From NCBI GenBank assembly GCA_964555935.1, contig CAZKUN010000142.1:1-24035 (forward strand): a DNA stretch of 24,035 nt, read 5' to 3'. The translations under genes were made by a program, and so were the position numbers. Below are positions 7,570 through 16,394 of this stretch, in pieces; positions within the stretch are counted from its first letter, which is position 1, and each line of letters begins with the position of its first letter. This stretch comes from CAZKUN01 sp964555935. GTDB taxonomy: Bacteria; Armatimonadota; Zipacnadia; Zipacnadales; VGFC01. The notes beneath the pieces were generated by a model. It was given only the letters and a program-made list of their open reading frames with translations. It made no database searches and was not told the DNA's origin.

Positions 7570-8436
7570 GTGGGACTGTTCTCCACGTTCAACGGACCGG
7601 CGCCGCCCGACGACGGCAGGCTGAACATCGTGGTGTTCGGCGCGCACCCGGATGATTGCGATTTCCGGGCGGGCGGGATGGCGATGCTCTACCGCGCGCT
7701 CGGGCACCGCGTGCGGTTTGTCTCGATGACCAACGGCGACACCGGACATCACGCGATCGGTGGCGGAGACCTGGCGCGTCGCCGCTACGCGGAAGCGCAA
7801 GCCGCGGGCAAGATCGCCGACGTCGACTACCAGGTGCTTGACATCCACAACGGCGAGCTAGAGCCTTCGGTGATCCTGCGCAAGACGGTCATCGAGATCA
7901 TGCGCGAGTGCCGAGCCGACATCGTCATCTGCCACAGAGCGAACGACTACCACCCGGACCACCGCGCGGTGGGGATCCTCGTTCAGGACGCGGCGTACAT
8001 CGTCACCGTGCCAAACGTCGCGCCCCTCACCAAGCCTCTCGAGCGCTCTCCGGTGGTCATGCACTGCTGGGATGGCTTCAAGGACCCGACGCCTTTCGTG
8101 CCGGCCGTGGCCATCAACACCGACCCCGTCTTCGAGCGGAAGATCGACATGGCCCACTGCCACGTCTCGCAAGTCTACGAGTGGTTGCCCTATAACGGTG
8201 GCCAGTTGGACGAGGTGCCCGATGGCGATGCGGAGCGAAGGGCGTGGCTTTCGGACCGGCTTCACCAGCGATTCGGCTCCCAAGCCGACGCTTGCCGCGA
8301 GGCGCTGGCGAAGTTCTACGGCGACGCGGCGACCGACATCAAGACAGCGGAGGGGCTCGGGATCAGCGAGTACGGTCGCCAGCCCTCCGAAGACGAGCTT
8401 CGCGAGCTGTTCCCCATGCTGCCTGAAGCTCCGTAA
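7570..8436 (+). CDS. PIG-L/LmbE-family deacetylase
   Basis: A 288-residue zinc-dependent N-deacetylase of the LmbE/PIG-L fold. AHPDD at residues 25-29 and HPDH at 127-130 give the metal ligands H26, D29 and H130. Family members remove acetyl groups from N-acetylglucosaminyl conjugates or other N-acyl sugars. Here the partner substrate is not known. There is no signal peptide, so action on imported material in the cytoplasm is expected. The start is GTG at 7570, supported by GAGGTGA about 8 bases upstream. It heads a plus-strand block with Gfo/Idh/MocA, M19-like and an exported helical protein, which suggests conversion of an amino-sugar-like compound. The neighbouring genes do not prove it. 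Confidence 0.9.
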   Translation: MGLFSTFNGPAPPDDGRLNIVVFGAHPDDCDFRAGGMAMLYRALGHRVRFVSMTNGDTGHHAIGGGDLARRRYAEAQAAGKIADVDYQVLDIHNGELEPSVILRKTVIEIMRECRADIVICHRANDYHPDHRAVGILVQDAAYIVTVPNVAPLTKPLERSPVVMHCWDGFKDPTPFVPAVAINTDPVFERKIDMAHCHVSQVYEWLPYNGGQLDEVPDGDAERRAWLSDRLHQRFGSQADACREALAKFYGDAATDIKTAEGLGISEYGRQPSEDELRELFPMLPEAP

Positions 8437-8518
8437 GCGGGGCAGGTGGGTTGCTTGAGGCCGGTGAATCCGGCTGCGTCCGCCCAGACGCGGGCCATCA
8501 AACACGAGGATAACCAAC

Positions 8519-9664
8519 ATGCTTCGACTTGGCGTCATCGGCTACGGCGGACGCATCCGCGGGATCATCAGCGGACTGCGCAACTTCGGCGAGGACTTCA
8601 CCATCGCGGCGATCGCGGACCCACGCGGGGCCGAACTCAAGGAAGAACTCGAGGAACTCAAAGACACCGCGATCTACGACGACGCGGACGCATTGCTGGA
8701 CGCCGAGGAACTGGATGGAGCGCTGGTTGGCACCCGTTGCTCTCTTCACACGCCGATGGCGGCGAAGGTCGCGGCGCGGGGCCTGCCGCTCTTTCTGGAG
8801 AAGCCCGTGGCGACCAGCGAGGAGCAGGTTGCCGCGCTCGCCGAGGCGTTCAAGGACTGCTCGTCCGAGGTGGTCGTCTCGTTCCCGCTTCGGCTGACCT
8901 CTCTGGCACTGACGACCAAGGAGATCATCGACTCGGGTCGACTGGGGCCAATCGAGCACGTGCAGGCATGGAACAACGTGCCGTATGGCTGGTGCTATTA
9001 CGGTGCCTGGTATCGCGATTTCGATGAGACGGGCGGCCTGTTCCTCCAGAAGGCCACTCATGACTTCGACTGCATCTCATTCCTGCTCGACTCGCCGCCG
9101 AAGTCCGTCTGCGCGATGCACAGCCAGCGCGTCTACGGCGGCGACAAGCCCGAGGACCTGATGTGCGACGACTGCGCGGAGCAGGAGACGTGCATCGAGA
9201 GTCCGTTCAACCTGTTCTACCGCCGGCACGAGACCCCCAAGCTCCAGCCCAGTGGGCGGCACTGCCTGCACTCCGAGAGCATCCGCAACGAGGACAGCGG
9301 CAACGCGATCATCGAGTTCGAGAGCGGCGTGCAGGCGAGTTACTCGCAGAACTTCTTCGCCCGCAACAAGGCCGGTGCCCGCGGCGCCCGCCTCCTCGGC
9401 TACAAAGGGACCATCGAATTCGACTGGTACACGGGCGAGGTGCGGGTCTTCGAGCACCACAGCGCCCGCGTAGACACGATCCGTTTCGAGGGCGGCGGCT
9501 CGCACTTCGGCGGCGATTCGGAGTTGTGCTACGATTTCTTGCAGATCGTGAAGGGCGCCGGCCACTCGCGCAGCCCGATTGAGGCGGGGATTGTCAGCGC
9601 CGCGTCGTGCCTGGCCGCCCGCAAGAGCGCGGAGACGCGGACGTTCCAGGACGTCACCTGGTGA
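8519..9664 (+). CDS. Gfo/Idh/MocA-family oxidoreductase with Cys-rich insert
   Basis: A 381-residue NAD(P)-dependent sugar or inositol dehydrogenase-type protein. The N-terminal Rossmann loop is GVIGYGGRIRG (residues 6-15). EKP at 94-96 contains the usual catalytic Lys95. GGLFLQKATHDFD (172-184) supplies the substrate-binding K178/H181/D182 cluster. The C-terminal half is the typical alpha/beta sheet domain. An insert at about 205-250 carries C216, C219, C225 and C249 (MCDDCAEQETC), spaced like a metal or Fe-S site, which the core family lacks. It has GAGGAT 7 bases before ATG. The gene follows PIG-L by 82 bp and is followed 7 bases later by the M19-like gene, so it is probably in one operon. 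It likely oxidises or epimerises a sugar-type substrate in the cytoplasm. Confidence 0.9.
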   Translation: MLRLGVIGYGGRIRGIISGLRNFGEDFTIAAIADPRGAELKEELEELKDTAIYDDADALLDAEELDGALVGTRCSLHTPMAAKVAARGLPLFLEKPVATSEEQVAALAEAFKDCSSEVVVSFPLRLTSLALTTKEIIDSGRLGPIEHVQAWNNVPYGWCYYGAWYRDFDETGGLFLQKATHDFDCISFLLDSPPKSVCAMHSQRVYGGDKPEDLMCDDCAEQETCIESPFNLFYRRHETPKLQPSGRHCLHSESIRNEDSGNAIIEFESGVQASYSQNFFARNKAGARGARLLGYKGTIEFDWYTGEVRVFEHHSARVDTIRFEGGGSHFGGDSELCYDFLQIVKGAGHSRSPIEAGIVSAASCLAARKSAETRTFQDVTW

Positions 9665-9671
9665 GCGAACA

Positions 9672-10916
9672 ATGAACGAAACAATCCGGCAGCACCGCGA
9701 CACCGCCCTTCGCCTCCTCAAGCCCACGGAGCGCGATCTCGAGCATGGACTCGCCTTGCACGCCGACGCGCTGGTTGTCGACGCCTATGGGTTCTCACCC
9801 AGATGCGCGGTCGACGGCGACGCGCTCGCGGCGGCCGTGGAACAATCCGCGTCTGACGCTGAGATCCAGGACCTCACCGAGGAGATGACGATGACCCGCT
9901 GCGTAACCGATGCGCGCGAGCGGGACGAGTATCTTCAGGCGTGGGAAGCGGCTGGCGTCACCTGCATTGTCCAGAACGCCGGCGAAGAGGGGCAGTCGGC
10001 CTTGCGGATGCTGAAGCGGCTGTCGCGGTTCACCTACGTCACCGACATGCTCGCAGAGCGCGTCTCCAAGGCCGCCACGCCCGCAGGCATCACCGAGGCG
10101 AAAGCGGCTGGCCGGCACTGTCTGGCATTCACGGCCAACGGCGTCCCGCTCGTCGAAGACTGGTGGTCGCCGGAGGATGAGTTGCGCTATGTCCGCGTCT
10201 TCCTGCAGCTAGGCATCCGCATGATGCACCTGACCTACAACCGGCGAAACATGATCGGCGACGGCTGCGTGGAGACGGCAAACGCGGGCCTCAGCGACTT
10301 CGGCCGCCAGGTGATCGCGGAGATGAACCGCATCGGAATGATCGTCGACTGCGCTCACTCGGGCTGGCAGACGAGCCTCGAGGCGGCCCGATGCTCGACG
10401 GAGCCCATGGTTGCGAGCCACTCGGTTTGCGTCGCTCTGAACGCGCACCATCGAGGCAAGCCGGACGAGGTCATCCGGGCGATCTGCGACACGGGCGGGT
10501 ACATTGGAATCTGCTGCGTGCCCGCATTCTTGGGCGGATCCGGCGATATCAACGCGCTGCTGGATCACATCGATTACGTAATCCGCACGTTCGGCCCGGA
10601 CCACGTCGCGATCGGCACCGACGTCGCCTACAGCTCATCAGCGATGGCCGAGGAGTCACGCAAGGTCCCCAGCCGAGGCCCGAGCCGCAAGCGCTGGGGC
10701 AACTTCTGGCCGGCCGATGACCCGCTCTTCGCCGATGAGTGGCGACAACCGCACCAGACCCAAAGCCTGGCCTGGACCAACTGGCCCCTCTTCACCGTTG
10801 GCATGGTGCAGCGCGGCCACTCCGACGAGGTCATCCGAAAAGTCCTCGCCGGGAACGTCCTTCGCGTCGCGACGGCAGTTCTCGACGCTGGGACATTCGC
10901 GCCCTCGGGGCCCTGA
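9672..10916 (+). CDS. Peptidase M19 (membrane dipeptidase) homologue with altered metal site
   Basis: A 414-residue TIM-barrel metallo-dipeptidase homologue. Conserved pieces are VDCAHSGW (H229), VASHS (H250), HHRGKPDE (R261) and AIGTDVAYSS (D317), matching the beta-zinc His residues, substrate Arg and active-site Asp of renal dipeptidase. The N-terminal metal motif, normally D-G-H-x-D, reads D37-A-Y39-G-F41, and the bridging Glu of the E-G-G motif is not seen near TANGVP (154-159). The alpha-zinc site is thus probably lost. The C-terminal stretch NWPLFTVGMVQRGHSDE and LAGNVLRV is typical of M19. It may be a mononuclear enzyme, act on something other than dipeptides, or have lost catalysis. 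The start at 9672, rather than the longer frame opening at 9579 inside the MocA gene, gives a 7-base spacing and a family-like beginning. It has no signal peptide. Confidence 0.85.
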   Translation: MNETIRQHRDTALRLLKPTERDLEHGLALHADALVVDAYGFSPRCAVDGDALAAAVEQSASDAEIQDLTEEMTMTRCVTDARERDEYLQAWEAAGVTCIVQNAGEEGQSALRMLKRLSRFTYVTDMLAERVSKAATPAGITEAKAAGRHCLAFTANGVPLVEDWWSPEDELRYVRVFLQLGIRMMHLTYNRRNMIGDGCVETANAGLSDFGRQVIAEMNRIGMIVDCAHSGWQTSLEAARCSTEPMVASHSVCVALNAHHRGKPDEVIRAICDTGGYIGICCVPAFLGGSGDINALLDHIDYVIRTFGPDHVAIGTDVAYSSSAMAEESRKVPSRGPSRKRWGNFWPADDPLFADEWRQPHQTQSLAWTNWPLFTVGMVQRGHSDEVIRKVLAGNVLRVATAVLDAGTFAPSGP

Positions 10917-10950
10917 CCGCTTCTGCAATTCTCGCGCACGGGAGCCATCC

Positions 10951-12978
10951 ATGAAACCGATGACGCTGACCGTCCTCATGTGCACCCTCGCCGCGCCCGC
11001 CATCGCCCCAGCCCAGATCGCCGACCTCATCCTCGCCGCCGGCAACGCGGACGACGATTCCGCGAGGCTTGAGCTATTGCGCGAGATCGATGCGTCGCCC
11101 GACGCCGACGCGCGGATGAAGGCCGACGCTGAGACCCTCATCCAGTTCATCGAGAAGTGGATCGAGGGCAAGCAGCTTCATTTCTACAGCCGGCCAATCT
11201 ACGCAACGAAGGACTACGACTTCGAGATCGCCGAGGAGTCGCCGCTCTACGCGCTCACTTACCTCTATCGCGGCCGCATGGTGCTGACAGCGGTGATGCA
11301 GTCGGGAAACATCTGGAGCTATCCCGACCGGCGCGCCGAGTGGTTCGGGATCTCGCGCGGGTTCTTTGAGAAGACGCGCGACGCGTTCCCCGAGAACCGC
11401 ATCGCGAGGATGTACCTCGGCGAGCCCATTGCCTGGGAGCGCGATTGGGTCATCCCTGACGGCGCGCCCGAGTGGGCCGTCCAGCAGCGGATCGGCATCG
11501 AGGGACTCGCTGACATCGTACAGTGGTGGATCGACAACCGCCTCCAAGAGAACGGTGAGTTCGGCGGCGGATGGGGCGATGATTGTGAGATGTGGCGTTG
11601 GTGGGTGCCGGCGATGATCGGCTTTGAAGCGCCCGATGTCACCGCCGCGCAGACGTTCTTCTCCGAAGCCCTCATGAGCCAGGATCACATGGCCGGCGGG
11701 TACATGTCGCGGATGACGGATGTCGAGCACAGCGCGGAGGACTCGACCGACGCCATCCTGCCGATGATGCACCTCGCGCCGGAAGACGACGTGTGGCAGA
11801 GCCGCGCGAAACGACTCGCGGAGTTGATGGAGACGCTCTGGACGGGCCGGAACGAGCGAGGACTGCTGCAGTTCAGGAGTACGTACTTCACTGCCGACAC
11901 AGTTCACGCGGATGAGGCCAAGGCGTGCGACACGCCGTATCACACGCGCGCGATTGAGCCGGCCTTGCTCTACTGGCTTCGGACCGGCGACGAGCAGGTC
12001 GGCAGTATCATCACGGACTGGCTGGACACGTGGGTCGAGGCGACCGCCCGGAGCGAAAGCGGCAAGCCCGCCGGCATCATCCCCGCCGCGCTCCACTGGC
12101 CGGAGGGAACCGTCGGAGGCGTGTCGGCCGACTGGTGGGATCCGCAGAACCACAATGAGCCAACGCTCTACCAATGGCCGAGTTCGGTCGCCGCGATGAC
12201 CGATGCGCTGCTCCTCACCTACCGGATGACGCGCGACGAGAAATACCTCGAGCCGATCCAGTCGATGGCGCGCATTCGCATGGCTTATCTCGCGGACAGA
12301 CCCGCCGACAGCCCGAAGCCGGGAACCGAGGCGTGGTGCGCGTCGCGAATGGGATTCCTGTCGAGGACACTGGCCAAGTACCGCGTGCTGACAGGCGACG
12401 ACCAGTTCGATTCGCTACTCGGAGGCGGAGCGTCCTCCGTGCTGCACCTATGGCTGACGGGTGACCGCGAGCCGCTGCAGGCAGCCCTGAAATCCACCGC
12501 GCTGGCCTTCTCGTCGAACTTCGAGCGCTACGCCGGCGAGGTCCGCTACACCGACCGCGTGCTGCGCTTCCCGGCGGTCTTCAGGGGCAATGTCAAGCTC
12601 GCCGAACCGCAGTACGAGGTCCATCGCCCCAACACGTCGATGCTGTATTCGGCCATCACCGGCGACCCCGGCGGGGCGGGCACGTTCCCGATGAACGCCG
12701 TGCGCTGGCTGACACCCCCGAGGGAGATCGCCGCGCTCGTGACCGACGCCGGCCCAGAGCGTCTGAGCGCTGAACTGTACCACTTCGGAGGGTCGCCCCG
12801 AGAGATGGCCGCTGAGCTATACATGCTCCAGCCAGGCAACTACAGGCTCACGATCCATTCCCACGAGAGGGCCAAGCCGGCGAGTCGGACGAGGTTTACC
12901 ATCACGGAAGCGCGTGGCCAGGTCGCGTTCACCTTGCCCGCTCAGACGCTGTGCAAGCTCGAGATCATGAGACGTTAG
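10951..12978 (+). CDS. Exported 675-aa helical-toroid-like protein of unknown function
   Basis: I do not recognise a named family. Residues 1-22 are a signal peptide (MKPMTLTVLMCTLAAPAIAPA|Q). The body is rich in amphipathic helical hairpins with many aromatic and acidic residues. Examples are GEFGGGWGDDCEMWRWW (about 202-218), DTPYHTRAIEPALLYWLRTG, NEPTLYQWPSSVAAMTDALL and a C-terminal beta part. This pattern suits an (alpha/alpha)6-toroid carbohydrate-active enzyme such as a polysaccharide lyase or six-hairpin glycosidase, with D210/D211/E213 as candidate catalytic acids. The assignment to an enzyme class is inference. The start has GGGAG 7 bases upstream and follows the M19-like gene by 34 bp in the same orientation. 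It is the last gene before a strong hairpin. It is probably periplasmic, perhaps feeding substrate to the cytosolic deacetylase and dehydrogenase upstream in the operon. Confidence 0.75.
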   Translation: MKPMTLTVLMCTLAAPAIAPAQIADLILAAGNADDDSARLELLREIDASPDADARMKADAETLIQFIEKWIEGKQLHFYSRPIYATKDYDFEIAEESPLYALTYLYRGRMVLTAVMQSGNIWSYPDRRAEWFGISRGFFEKTRDAFPENRIARMYLGEPIAWERDWVIPDGAPEWAVQQRIGIEGLADIVQWWIDNRLQENGEFGGGWGDDCEMWRWWVPAMIGFEAPDVTAAQTFFSEALMSQDHMAGGYMSRMTDVEHSAEDSTDAILPMMHLAPEDDVWQSRAKRLAELMETLWTGRNERGLLQFRSTYFTADTVHADEAKACDTPYHTRAIEPALLYWLRTGDEQVGSIITDWLDTWVEATARSESGKPAGIIPAALHWPEGTVGGVSADWWDPQNHNEPTLYQWPSSVAAMTDALLLTYRMTRDEKYLEPIQSMARIRMAYLADRPADSPKPGTEAWCASRMGFLSRTLAKYRVLTGDDQFDSLLGGGASSVLHLWLTGDREPLQAALKSTALAFSSNFERYAGEVRYTDRVLRFPAVFRGNVKLAEPQYEVHRPNTSMLYSAITGDPGGAGTFPMNAVRWLTPPREIAALVTDAGPERLSAELYHFGGSPREMAAELYMLQPGNYRLTIHSHERAKPASRTRFTITEARGQVAFTLPAQTLCKLEIMRR

Positions 12979-12989
12979 CGTCTGCTCTT

Positions 12990-13033
12990 GCCGTCCGTGC
13001 CTGCGGGACGGCTGACCCGCAGGCACGGACGGC
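12990..13033. terminator. Perfect 18-bp inverted repeat; bidirectional terminator or repeat element
   Basis: Arms at 12990-13007 (GCCGTCCGTGCCTGCGGG) and 13016-13033 are exact reverse complements with an 8-base loop. It lies between the convergent ends of the exported helical protein and the CehA-like gene, so it is placed to stop both transcripts. No long T-tract follows either arm. The sequence ggacggctga recurs at 13006-13015 and 13027-13036, so it may also be a dispersed REP-type element. Confidence 0.75.
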
Positions 13034-13037
13034 TGAA

Positions 13038-15224
13038 TCACTTAGTCAGTAACCTCTCATACTCCGCGATGCCGTTCTCGTAGTAAGCCAACACCGCCGT
13101 CTTCTGCTCGTCCGAATCATACAGCTCCGAGTTCTCGGCACGGCGGCGTCCGTCGCGAAGCACGTTGATCATGCGGTTCACCGCGTCCGGCTTAGTGAGA
13201 CGCTCGTCGCCGCACGAAATGTATATCGGCGCCGTGTGAGCGGCATCCGGCTGACCCCACCACGTCACGCCGTTCTCCGGGTACGTCCTCGCCGCCAACC
13301 AACCTGGTCCCGATATGCTGACCGATTCGTCGAAGGCGATAGTCCGTCCATCACCTTCAGCCGCCACCCGAGCGACCACGTCGCCGCTGTAGACGATCTC
13401 CACCCGTTCCAGCGGGTTCCTGCATCGCGCGGCGCCGCAGACCGTGACATCTCGCTCCTCGCCCGGCGAAAGCGCGATGGTGTCGCCCACGGTCTTGCCA
13501 TCCGCCTCGACCGTCAGCATCGCGCCGGATGAGACGAAGGTGCGTCCGGCCGCGAGGTTGTCCACCCACGTGTCGTAGTCGAGTTCCTCGCCACAGTAGA
13601 CATACACGCGCGCGAAGCCCATCAGATTGGCCGGGTAGTCGGAGCCGATCGACAGCGGAAGACGATACCCGCAGTTGAGCAGGTCGTAATAGCGGGTCGT
13701 GTTGTGGGCGTCGAGGCTGTCAAGCTTGCCCATCGCCACCTGGATCGGCACTTCCATGTTCACGTCGTGCGCCGCGATGGTGATGCCTCCCGCATCGCGC
13801 ACTCGGTCGTACGTGTGCGAGTTCGGCGGCCAGTGCACGCCGGCCGGCCCGCCCATGAACCCGGTGCTCACCGGCTCGATGAGCTTGTCGATCCGCAGGA
13901 AGCAGAGGTGGCCGAAGACCTCGTCGTTGCGGTACTCCTCCCCCGTCCAGACGATCCGCCCGTTGACAGACAGATCATCATTCCTGCCCACCGGCGACCA
14001 GTCCGGTCGGTTGGCGACAAGTCCCGCCGGGAACTCGTCGGTCACCACGTTCTTCCACCAATGCTTCAGGATCAGATTGTTGTTGACCCAGAGGTCTTCC
14101 GCCCGCGAGTGCAGATTCAGCCACTCGGGATCGCCGTTCTCATGCCACGTGTGCCGGACCCAATGCACGTGCGTGTCGCCGCTGTACCAACCCTCGGCAG
14201 GCATGTCCACCCAGCGCTCCAACTCCACGCGCGCGCTCTTCTTCCCCCGGATCGCTGTCGTCAGTTCCGCGACTTCGTACTCGAAGCCCTTCCGCACCAT
14301 CACGGTCACTTCGCCGGGCGGCACGAGCGCGGTGACGCGCCCGTCCGCGTAGCCGAACTTGTGGACAGCGCGCTGGCCGGCGAGAGTGACGGGCCGATTC
14401 CCAGCGATCCAGTAACGACCATCGCTTCCACGAATCGATGCCCGCGCCGCGCAGCGCTTTTTCGTATCGGCATTCACGATGTTCAGCGTGAACCGGCAGG
14501 CTTTGGTGGCGACGCCAGCCAGTTCGAGGCCCATGGCATTCTCGCCAGCCGTGAGTTCCAACGCGAGCGCGAACTCCCCCGGCTTGCGGATAGAGAACGG
14601 GATCACGCCGACGCTCGACAACCTGGGTGGGGCCGCGATGTCGATCGAGCCATCCTGGGCAACGACGCGGAGCGACTGGCGCGCGTTCGTCGCGTTGGTC
14701 ATGACGATGGCAACGTGCTCTGGCCGCCCGGCAAGGCACTCAATGGCGTCGAGCGCCGCGATGACCTCAATCCCCGCGTCATTGACTTCGATCTCGACCC
14801 AGGGGACGACGCTCCTGTAGCGCTCAAGCAGGTCGTTTGCATCGGCCAACGCCGTAGCAACGCGCCGATCGAACTCGTCGACTGGCCAGCGCTTCATGCC
14901 GTAGCCGTTGGGCATGTCACGCCTCTGAAGCGTGCGCTGCCGTCCAATGTTCTGGTGGCGGGCGTTGAGCGTGCCGACTTCGTCATTCAGATCGGTGATG
15001 ATCGCCCGCGCGAGAGGCTGGAGATTCTGGACGGCCTGAAACAACAGCGCCTGGTTCCCCGCGGACCGGCGCTTCTCTTCGGGTGTCCGAGCGTCATCGA
15101 ACGCCCGCAGAGGCGCGTGCTGGATGAGGGCGTGGAATGGGTGGGAACCATGCGCCCAGAGGGCGCTCGGCAGAAGTAGCGCGGCGACGATCGACGCGTT
15201 TCTCAAATCAGCCCAACTCCTCAC
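13038..15224 (-). CDS. Exported CehA/McbA-like metallohydrolase
   Basis: A 728-residue predicted exported protein. Residues 1-24 are a signal peptide ending SALWA|H. Residues about 40-330 are helical then beta-rich and unassigned. GWYSGDTHVHW (345-355) contains the D350-T-H352-V-H354 motif of the PHP-like CehA/McbA hydrolases, followed by GGITIAAHDVNMEVP and LSIGSDYPANLMG, which supply further His/Asp ligands. CehA and McbA hydrolyse carbaryl. Most homologues have unknown ester, amide or phosphoester substrates. It starts with GTG at 15224, overlapping the M14 stop as GTGA, and is the third gene of the M24-M14 operon. It may act on an amide or ester before uptake. The C-terminal domain is beta-sandwich-like and may bind substrate. 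Confidence 0.82.
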   Translation of the reverse strand: MRSWADLRNASIVAALLLPSALWAHGSHPFHALIQHAPLRAFDDARTPEEKRRSAGNQALLFQAVQNLQPLARAIITDLNDEVGTLNARHQNIGRQRTLQRRDMPNGYGMKRWPVDEFDRRVATALADANDLLERYRSVVPWVEIEVNDAGIEVIAALDAIECLAGRPEHVAIVMTNATNARQSLRVVAQDGSIDIAAPPRLSSVGVIPFSIRKPGEFALALELTAGENAMGLELAGVATKACRFTLNIVNADTKKRCAARASIRGSDGRYWIAGNRPVTLAGQRAVHKFGYADGRVTALVPPGEVTVMVRKGFEYEVAELTTAIRGKKSARVELERWVDMPAEGWYSGDTHVHWVRHTWHENGDPEWLNLHSRAEDLWVNNNLILKHWWKNVVTDEFPAGLVANRPDWSPVGRNDDLSVNGRIVWTGEEYRNDEVFGHLCFLRIDKLIEPVSTGFMGGPAGVHWPPNSHTYDRVRDAGGITIAAHDVNMEVPIQVAMGKLDSLDAHNTTRYYDLLNCGYRLPLSIGSDYPANLMGFARVYVYCGEELDYDTWVDNLAAGRTFVSSGAMLTVEADGKTVGDTIALSPGEERDVTVCGAARCRNPLERVEIVYSGDVVARVAAEGDGRTIAFDESVSISGPGWLAARTYPENGVTWWGQPDAAHTAPIYISCGDERLTKPDAVNRMINVLRDGRRRAENSELYDSDEQKTAVLAYYENGIAEYERLLTK

Positions 15225-16363
15225 CCCGTGTAGTGGAGCAGCGTCTCGGCGACCTGCCGGAAGACGCCAATCCCGCGACGAGCGGCCGCGTGCCTGCCGG
15301 CGGTCGCCACGTTGATCTCGTAGAACGCGTGGGGGATGTCATGCCGCTTCGCAAGCTGGTGACAGAGCGACGCGTGGTTGTGGTGGCAAGCCTGCTCGTG
15401 CGTGGAGGGGCCATCGGTCATGAGCCGCATCGTGTCGCAAATCGCGTCGTAAACCAGCCGCTGCTTCGCGTCCGTGTAGATGCTCCGGTCGTCGACCTCG
15501 TACCAGCCATCGTACGGGTACTCGCTGTTGCCCTGCCACCCAGTATAGCAGTGGAAGTTCACCCACAGCGCGGGCATGTGCTCGGTCGCCCAGCGCCAGA
15601 GCAACAGGCTCTCCTTGTGCGTCGGCTCGTCGGCATCGGGTTCATCATCGAAGGCGCGGCACATGTTGTGCGGTTCGGATGTGAAGGCATTCCGCCCCAG
15701 CACGTTGCCATCGGGATTGACGTTGGGGATGATCCAGACATCGAGGTGCTCGCGTAGCGCGGCCGCGGCCGGGACCATCGACGACATGAAGTCGGCGATG
15801 CCTTGCTCGGCCCACACGCCGGCGTGTTCGTGCGGATGCTGGCCGGCAATGCAGAGAACTTTCGGCTTGCCCGGCGTGCCCGCGCGCAGGCCGACGATGT
15901 CGCGCCCCTGCACGCTCTCGCCGATCGAGAACAGCTCGCAACGATCCGGCCGCTCCTCAGCGAAGCCTCGCAGGCCGGCCGATGTGAAGCTGCAGGGCGC
16001 CACGTATGTCATCGCGCAGCGAAGCTTGCCATTCTCGGGAAGGTTGAGCGCGATGACGATGTGATCGCCGTGCCATTCCGGCGCGGTCTCGTGCAGCGGA
16101 CGGTAGCGGTCGAGACCCTCGGGCTGAATCCACACCGTCGACGGGAAGAAGACGTGAAAACCCGTCGGCCCGCCGAAGCGCTGGTCCTCCCACAGCTCCA
16201 CCGTGACCTCTCGCGCCGGGCCCTCATTCGCGACCTCGAAGCACCAATAGACGCAGTAAGACTCCTGAAGGCACGCGTCGACCTCCATGCGGAACCGGCC
16301 GTCAGCGACCTGCTCGATGTTCTTGCCATTCCCGCATTCGAAGTCGGTGCTGATGGTGACCAT
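15221..16363 (-). CDS. M14-family zinc carboxypeptidase
   Basis: A 380-residue protein in two parts. Residues 1-125 are a beta-sandwich like the N-domain of cytosolic carboxypeptidases (CYWCFEVANEG, STVWIQPEGLDRYRPL). Residues 145-380 are an M14 catalytic domain: H176-x-x-E179 (GQHPHEHAG), NPDGNVLGRN with R224, H271 (NFHCYTG) as third zinc ligand, and E349 (FYEIN) as general base. All catalytic elements are present, so activity is likely. The substrate could be C-terminal amino acids, a gamma-linked peptide or a non-peptide amide. There is no signal peptide, so it is cytosolic. ATG at 16363 is preferred over the upstream TTG because GGGAGG lies about 7 bases before it. It overlaps the CehA-like start by 4 bases and follows the M24 gene by 31 bases. 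Confidence 0.88.
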   Translation of the reverse strand: MVTISTDFECGNGKNIEQVADGRFRMEVDACLQESYCVYWCFEVANEGPAREVTVELWEDQRFGGPTGFHVFFPSTVWIQPEGLDRYRPLHETAPEWHGDHIVIALNLPENGKLRCAMTYVAPCSFTSAGLRGFAEERPDRCELFSIGESVQGRDIVGLRAGTPGKPKVLCIAGQHPHEHAGVWAEQGIADFMSSMVPAAAALREHLDVWIIPNVNPDGNVLGRNAFTSEPHNMCRAFDDEPDADEPTHKESLLLWRWATEHMPALWVNFHCYTGWQGNSEYPYDGWYEVDDRSIYTDAKQRLVYDAICDTMRLMTDGPSTHEQACHHNHASLCHQLAKRHDIPHAFYEINVATAGRHAAARRGIGVFRQVAETLLHYTG

Positions 16364-16394
16364 CTGACGCCTCCCGAGGCTCTGAGGCCGAGGC

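Noticed and set aside
11074..12174. 366-residue open frame on the minus strand
   Set aside because: It is a shadow of the exported helical protein, without start signal or recognisable domain.
13704..15179. 491-residue open frame on the plus strand
   Set aside because: It is antisense to the CehA-like gene, and the residues (many R, H, P, D) show no family pattern.
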